From Alphaproteobacteria bacterium (GTDB lineage Bacteria; Pseudomonadota; Alphaproteobacteria; Micavibrionales; Micavibrionaceae), in NCBI GenBank assembly GCA_028289285.1, contig JANQRF010000004.1, forward strand, positions 62,001 to 126,000: a stretch of DNA of 64,000 bases, read 5' to 3'. The translations under genes were made by a program, and so were the position numbers. The notes under the pieces were generated by a model, which was given only the letters and a program-made list of their open reading frames with translations, did no database searches and was not told the origin of the DNA. Below, one piece after another: positions 60,772 to 64,000 of this stretch; the stretch's first letter is position 1, and every line of letters begins with the position of its first letter.

Positions 60772-61402
60772 GGCCCCGGACAAAATCATTGAGACCGACA
60801 AGACGCGGGCGTTTCAGGCGCTCCGCATCTAAAATCAACTGGGCCTGTGCAATCGCCTTATCGATATCGGTATTGATCAACACATAATCATATTCGGAAT
60901 AATGGGTGACTTCATCAGAGGCTTTTTCCATGCGTCCGCGAATTTGCGCATCGGTTTCCAAGGTTTGTTCCGCGCGCCCTCGAAGGCGTTGTTCAAGTTC
61001 CCGCGCGGACGGGGGAAGAATAAAGACGGTGACGAGATCATCACGCGCCATTTCGCGGAGTTGCTGCGTGCCCTGCCAGTCAATATCGAAGATCACATCA
61101 CGGCCCTGTTCGAGAGCTTTTTCGACAGGTCCGCGCGGCGTGCCGTAATAATGATCAAACACTTTGGCGTGCTCTAAAAGCTCGCCATTATCGACCATCT
61201 CGTTAAATTCCTGAATGTCGACGAAAAAATAATCCTGCCCGTGCACTTCGCCTGCGCGGCGCGGGCGGGTGGTCGCCGAAATAGAAATTTCCAGATTTTC
61301 ATTTTCCTTTAAAAGGGCGCGCGTAATGGTGGTTTTCCCGGCGCCCGAGGGAGAAGAGAGCACATACATCAGGCCGCGGCGCTGTATCCCGGTGATATCC
61401 AT
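60755..61402 (-). CDS. gmk: Guanylate kinase
   Basis: Gmk phosphorylates GMP to GDP. The 215-residue protein has the P-loop SSPSGAGKTTITRALLKE, the family's RRAGEVHGQDYFFVDIQEF and VIFDIDWQGTQQLREM. The start at 61402 (MDITGIQRRGL) is preferred over the upstream frame. It overlaps ksgA by 17 bases at the 3' ends. Confidence 0.95.
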   Translation of the reverse strand: MDITGIQRRGLMYVLSSPSGAGKTTITRALLKENENLEISISATTRPRRAGEVHGQDYFFVDIQEFNEMVDNGELLEHAKVFDHYYGTPRGPVEKALEQGRDVIFDIDWQGTQQLREMARDDLVTVFILPPSARELEQRLRGRAEQTLETDAQIRGRMEKASDEVTHYSEYDYVLINTDIDKAIAQAQLILDAERLKRPRLVGLNDFVRGLKDGL

Positions 61403-61452
61403 GGGGCTATTGTACCTTGTCTTTGCCGCTGCGCAATGCAAAGTTAGGGCGC

Positions 61453-62226
61453 ATGAAAAATCCAAAGAACATATTGATTACCGGGGCCAGCAGCGGGATT
61501 GGCGAAGCTTTGGCCCTTGAATATGCCGGGCCGGATATTTTTTTGGCAATCACCGGCAGGGATACAGCGCGGCTTGAAGGGGCACGTCAAAAACTTGAAA
61601 GCAAGGGTGCGCAGGTTGAGGCAAAAATTCTGGATGTCACAAAGCAAGATGAGATGGAGTCATGGATCAAAGAAATGGATGAAGAACATCCGCTTGATCT
61701 TGTGATCGCCAATGCAGGGATTGGTGGAGGCAGTGGCGGTCATGCACATGGCGAACCTGTTTCCCAGGCACGCAGAATTTTTGATGTAAATCTAACCGGT
61801 GTTCTGAATACGATTGATCCTGTTTTAGACAAGATGATTTCCCGCGGGCGCGGGCAGATTGCGATTATCAGTTCGCTTGCAGGGTTTCGGGGCTGGCCGG
61901 GCGCACCATCTTACAGTGCATCCAAAGGTGCAGTACGGTTTTACGGCGAATCTTTGCGCGGCAGTATCCGCCATACGGGCGTGCAAGTGAATGTCGTATG
62001 CCCCGGCTTTGTTGTATCACGTATGACAGATGTGAATGATTTTCCGATGCCGTTTCTGGTGGAAACACAAAAAGCGGCGCACATTATCAAACGCGGTCTT
62101 GAAAAAGATAAAAGCCGGATTTGTTTCCCGCTGCCAATTCATTTCTTTTCCTGGTTGATCGGTATTTTACCCGACCCTCTCGCACAAAGGCTTCTTGGGC
62201 GCCTTCCCCAGAAAACCGGACAATAA
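61453..62226 (+). CDS. Short-chain dehydrogenase/reductase
   Basis: This 257-residue Rossmann oxidoreductase has the NAD(P) motif LITGASSGIGEALA, NAGIGGGSGG, the catalytic Ser in ISSLAGF and the YSASKGA motif with Tyr and Lys. The substrate is unknown. The start at 61453 (MKNPKNILITG) is preferred. An ArsR-family regulator follows in the same direction 82 bases later. Confidence 0.9.
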   Translation: MKNPKNILITGASSGIGEALALEYAGPDIFLAITGRDTARLEGARQKLESKGAQVEAKILDVTKQDEMESWIKEMDEEHPLDLVIANAGIGGGSGGHAHGEPVSQARRIFDVNLTGVLNTIDPVLDKMISRGRGQIAIISSLAGFRGWPGAPSYSASKGAVRFYGESLRGSIRHTGVQVNVVCPGFVVSRMTDVNDFPMPFLVETQKAAHIIKRGLEKDKSRICFPLPIHFFSWLIGILPDPLAQRLLGRLPQKTGQ

Positions 62227-62308
62227 ATCCGGTTTTGCTTTTCTGAGGCCCGTTTTTGAGGTATATTGGGTCTAAGTAATAAAGAAAAAAATATATAACA
62301 GGGAGTAA

Positions 62309-62632
62309 ATGATGATGACCCAGATCTGTTCAGGGTCTTTGGAGCAGGCATCTGTCTTGCTCAAAGCCCTTTCCAATGAAAGCCGTTTATTGATTTTATG
62401 TATCTTGCGTGCAAACGGGGAAAAGAATGTGACCGAGCTTGAAAAGCTGGTCGGGCTTAGCCAGTCCGCCTTGTCGCAGCATCTTGCCCGTCTTCGCCGT
62501 GATGAGCTTGTGACCACGCGCCGGGATGCACAAACAATTTACTATAGCTTTCGCGTAAGCCATGCTGATGCGGTGATTGATTTGCTCTGTAATACTTACG
62601 GCCCGCCGGTAAATGAAGATAAGGTTGCATAA
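62309..62632 (+). CDS. ArsR-family transcriptional regulator
   Basis: This 107-residue winged-helix protein (ALSNESRLLILCILRANGEK, then LVGLSQSALSQHLARLRRDE) follows the ArsR/SmtB plan but the usual metal-binding Cys patterns are not visible; it has only a few Cys. A GGGAG site precedes the ATG. It shares a 37-base 3' overlap with the convergent glycosyltransferase gene. Its target could be the adjacent SDR gene, which is a guess. Confidence 0.85.
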   Translation: MMMTQICSGSLEQASVLLKALSNESRLLILCILRANGEKNVTELEKLVGLSQSALSQHLARLRRDELVTTRRDAQTIYYSFRVSHADAVIDLLCNTYGPPVNEDKVA

Positions 62633-63528
62633 ACCTCTTCAGGGGACAGGTCGTTCAGATCATTTTTTTGAATCGTTTTAACATGCGGTCCTAAAGGGGC
62701 ATGGCGCACAGGGTTGCTGTCATCTGAAAACAGGACAAGTGTCTTGCATCCTGTCGGCGCGATCATATGGGCAGGGCCTGTATCATTGGTTACACATGCG
62801 TCGGCCCCGCGGGCCAGATCCGGAAGATCAAATAAGGCTGTTTTACCTGTTAGGTCGAGCGATTGCGGACAAGCTTGCTTTATCTGCGCGGTAACATCTG
62901 CTTCATCCTGCGTGCCGATCAGAACGGGCTGATACCCGTCACCTGTAATTTTTTGGCACAGCGCGGCGTAATGCGGCCAGCGTTTGAGCGGGCGTGACGG
63001 CGCGCTGCCCGGGACGATCAGGATGTAAGGAAGCGTCAGGCCAAAACCGGAGAGATTCCCTTTCAGCCAGTCCATCGGATCAATCTCTATATTGTTTATG
63101 CCTGCCAGTCCAAGCGTTTGGACATGGCCGTGAAAGGCAAGGCCCTTGGTGCGCTCAGAGGAAGTATTGCGGTGAGACGCGCCCTTGGCAACGCCGACCC
63201 AGTCAGGTTTTGGGGATTTTAAAAGCTTAAAATAAAAACCTGTCCGGTCATTATTCTGAAGATCGTAAATGCGGGTAAATTGTCCGTCATTTAAAAATGT
63301 CCTTAGCGCACACCATTTGGAGAGCTGATAAAATTTTGGCCGCGTGTCCAGGTGAATAGCGTTAAAGTAACCGGATTTTTCAGCTAAAGCCTGAAACGGT
63401 TTTGTTGTCAGGAGCGTGATATGCGCCTGCGGGTGATGGGTGCGGATCGCTTTCATGGGTCCGAGCGCCTGAATAAAATCACCCAGCGCGCCAAGTTTAA
63501 TGACAAGAATATGTCCGGGCGTGCTCAC
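62596..63528 (-). CDS. Glycosyltransferase family 9 (heptosyltransferase-like)
   Basis: This 310-residue GT-B enzyme resembles ADP-heptose:LPS heptosyltransferases: ILVIKLGALGDFIQALGPM, YILIVPGSAPSRPLKRWP and DLARGADACVTNDTGPAHMI. It probably adds a sugar to the LPS core in the cytoplasm. The GTG start at 63528 overlaps the last base of the next gene's stop codon, so the two glycosyltransferases are coupled. Confidence 0.88.
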   Translation of the reverse strand: MSTPGHILVIKLGALGDFIQALGPMKAIRTHHPQAHITLLTTKPFQALAEKSGYFNAIHLDTRPKFYQLSKWCALRTFLNDGQFTRIYDLQNNDRTGFYFKLLKSPKPDWVGVAKGASHRNTSSERTKGLAFHGHVQTLGLAGINNIEIDPMDWLKGNLSGFGLTLPYILIVPGSAPSRPLKRWPHYAALCQKITGDGYQPVLIGTQDEADVTAQIKQACPQSLDLTGKTALFDLPDLARGADACVTNDTGPAHMIAPTGCKTLVLFSDDSNPVRHAPLGPHVKTIQKNDLNDLSPEEVYATLSSFTGGP

Positions 63529-64000
63529 TATTCTGCAGCGTCTTTAAGGGCGCCTGCGCGCGGCAGATCGCGCCCGTATTTTTCTTCGAGAAGTTCGGCA
63601 TAGACATTGAGTGTTTCATCAGCCATTTTCTCGCGGGTGAAATTCTGCGCGACATGATTCATGGCGCGGGTCGCCAGCACAGCGCGCTGTTGCGGTTTTA
63701 ACTGAAGTGCTTCGCGGATGGCTGCGCATAAGGCTGCCGGATCATTTGGCGGGACCAGCCAGCCTGTTTCTCCGCGCAAAATGGTTTCCTGTGCGCCGCC
63801 ATGGTCGGTCGCAACAATGGGGCGTCCCATGGCCTGCGCTTCCACAGGGATGCGGCCAAATCCTTCCGGGTCGGTGGAGGCGGAAACGACAATCGTGGCC
63901 AGCATATAGGCGGCGGGCATATCGTTACAGTGATCGACAATGCGCACGCGCCCTTCAAGACCTTTTTCCGTGATGGCTTTTTCAAGCTCTTCGCGGTACG
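63528..64000 (-). CDS. Glycosyltransferase family 4 (C-terminal part, runs off the window)
   Basis: The visible 157 residues are the C-terminal half of a GT-B glycosyltransferase with the family-4 signature ASTDPEGFGRIPVEAQAMGR, PIVATDHGGAQETI and GWLVPPNDPAALCAAI. The start lies beyond 64000. It precedes the heptosyltransferase-like gene on the minus strand with a one-base stop-start overlap, suggesting a LPS or capsule gene group that continues outside the window. Confidence 0.85.
   Translation of the reverse strand, partial: YREELEKAITEKGLEGRVRIVDHCNDMPAAYMLATIVVSASTDPEGFGRIPVEAQAMGRPIVATDHGGAQETILRGETGWLVPPNDPAALCAAIREALQLKPQQRAVLATRAMNHVAQNFTREKMADETLNVYAELLEEKYGRDLPRAGALKDAAE

Noticed and set aside
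1..64000. CRISPR arrays, rRNA or tRNA genes, insertion sequences
   Set aside because: No regularly spaced repeats, rRNA-like blocks, tRNA cloverleafs or transposase frames were seen by eye; weak tRNAs could still be missed.

Overview
The window reads as a chromosomal segment of a Gram-negative alphaproteobacterium of roughly balanced GC content. The evidence is the gene order mnmE-mnmG-rsmG-parA-parB-holA-lptE-leuS-DUF3576, typical of alphaproteobacteria. It is supported by hslV/hslU beside histidine genes with a HIT protein, a DUF1223 protein, an NDUFA9-like protein, a LapG-like protease, two porins and a SAM-II-type riboswitch. I cannot name the genus. Genes sit on both strands in short runs, with no rRNA, tRNA, CRISPR array or insertion sequence seen.

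Layout. 1-2.2 kb: accessory genes (partial GNAT, XRE regulator, two unknowns). 2.2-10 kb: tRNA modification (mnmE, mnmG), 16S methylation (rsmG) and chromosome partitioning (parA, parB), with a cluster of parS-like sites inside and just after mnmE/mnmG. 10-12.5 kb: a secreted ClpP-like protein and an unknown gene beside holA, with a duplicated holA 3' end. 12.7-21 kb: a block between holA and lptE holding an S-methylmethionine-type operon under a SAM-II-like riboswitch, a LapG-like protease, pyruvate kinase, an HTH-RHH regulator and class I ribonucleotide reductase. 21-29 kb: a secreted Cys-rich protein, leuS, a DUF3576 lipoprotein, two tandem porins and a YggS homologue. 29-39 kb: unknown genes, an OmpR-type regulator, an Smr protein, hslU/hslV and a trypsin-like lipoprotein. 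39-45.5 kb: histidine genes on alternating strands (hisB, hisD, hisH, hisE, hisF, hisA) and a HIT protein. 45-57 kb: comM, psd-pssA, a LOG protein, a diguanylate cyclase, two divergent XRE regulators, a hydrolase and a UvrD-type helicase. 57-64 kb: DUF1223, NDUFA9-like, surA, ksgA, gmk, an SDR, ArsR and two glycosyltransferases.

Structural themes. (1) Three parS-like 16-mers lie inside mnmE/mnmG in one reading frame and add VPRGT-containing loops; one abuts a perfect DnaA box. (2) A dispersed ~105-120 bp palindrome (copies near 5.7, 42.8 and 56.9 kb, a diverged one near 31.4 kb) begins or ends in TAG and supplies stop codons of flanking genes. (3) Convergent gene ends are unusually tight: 14 of 18 junctions lie between a 37 bp overlap and a 3 bp gap, four with overlapping TTAR stop codons. 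(4) The hisA-hisF-hisE block looks inverted as a unit, with one palindrome copy at its edge. The most distinctive functional findings are the riboswitch-linked S-methylmethionine operon and the exported ClpP-like protein.
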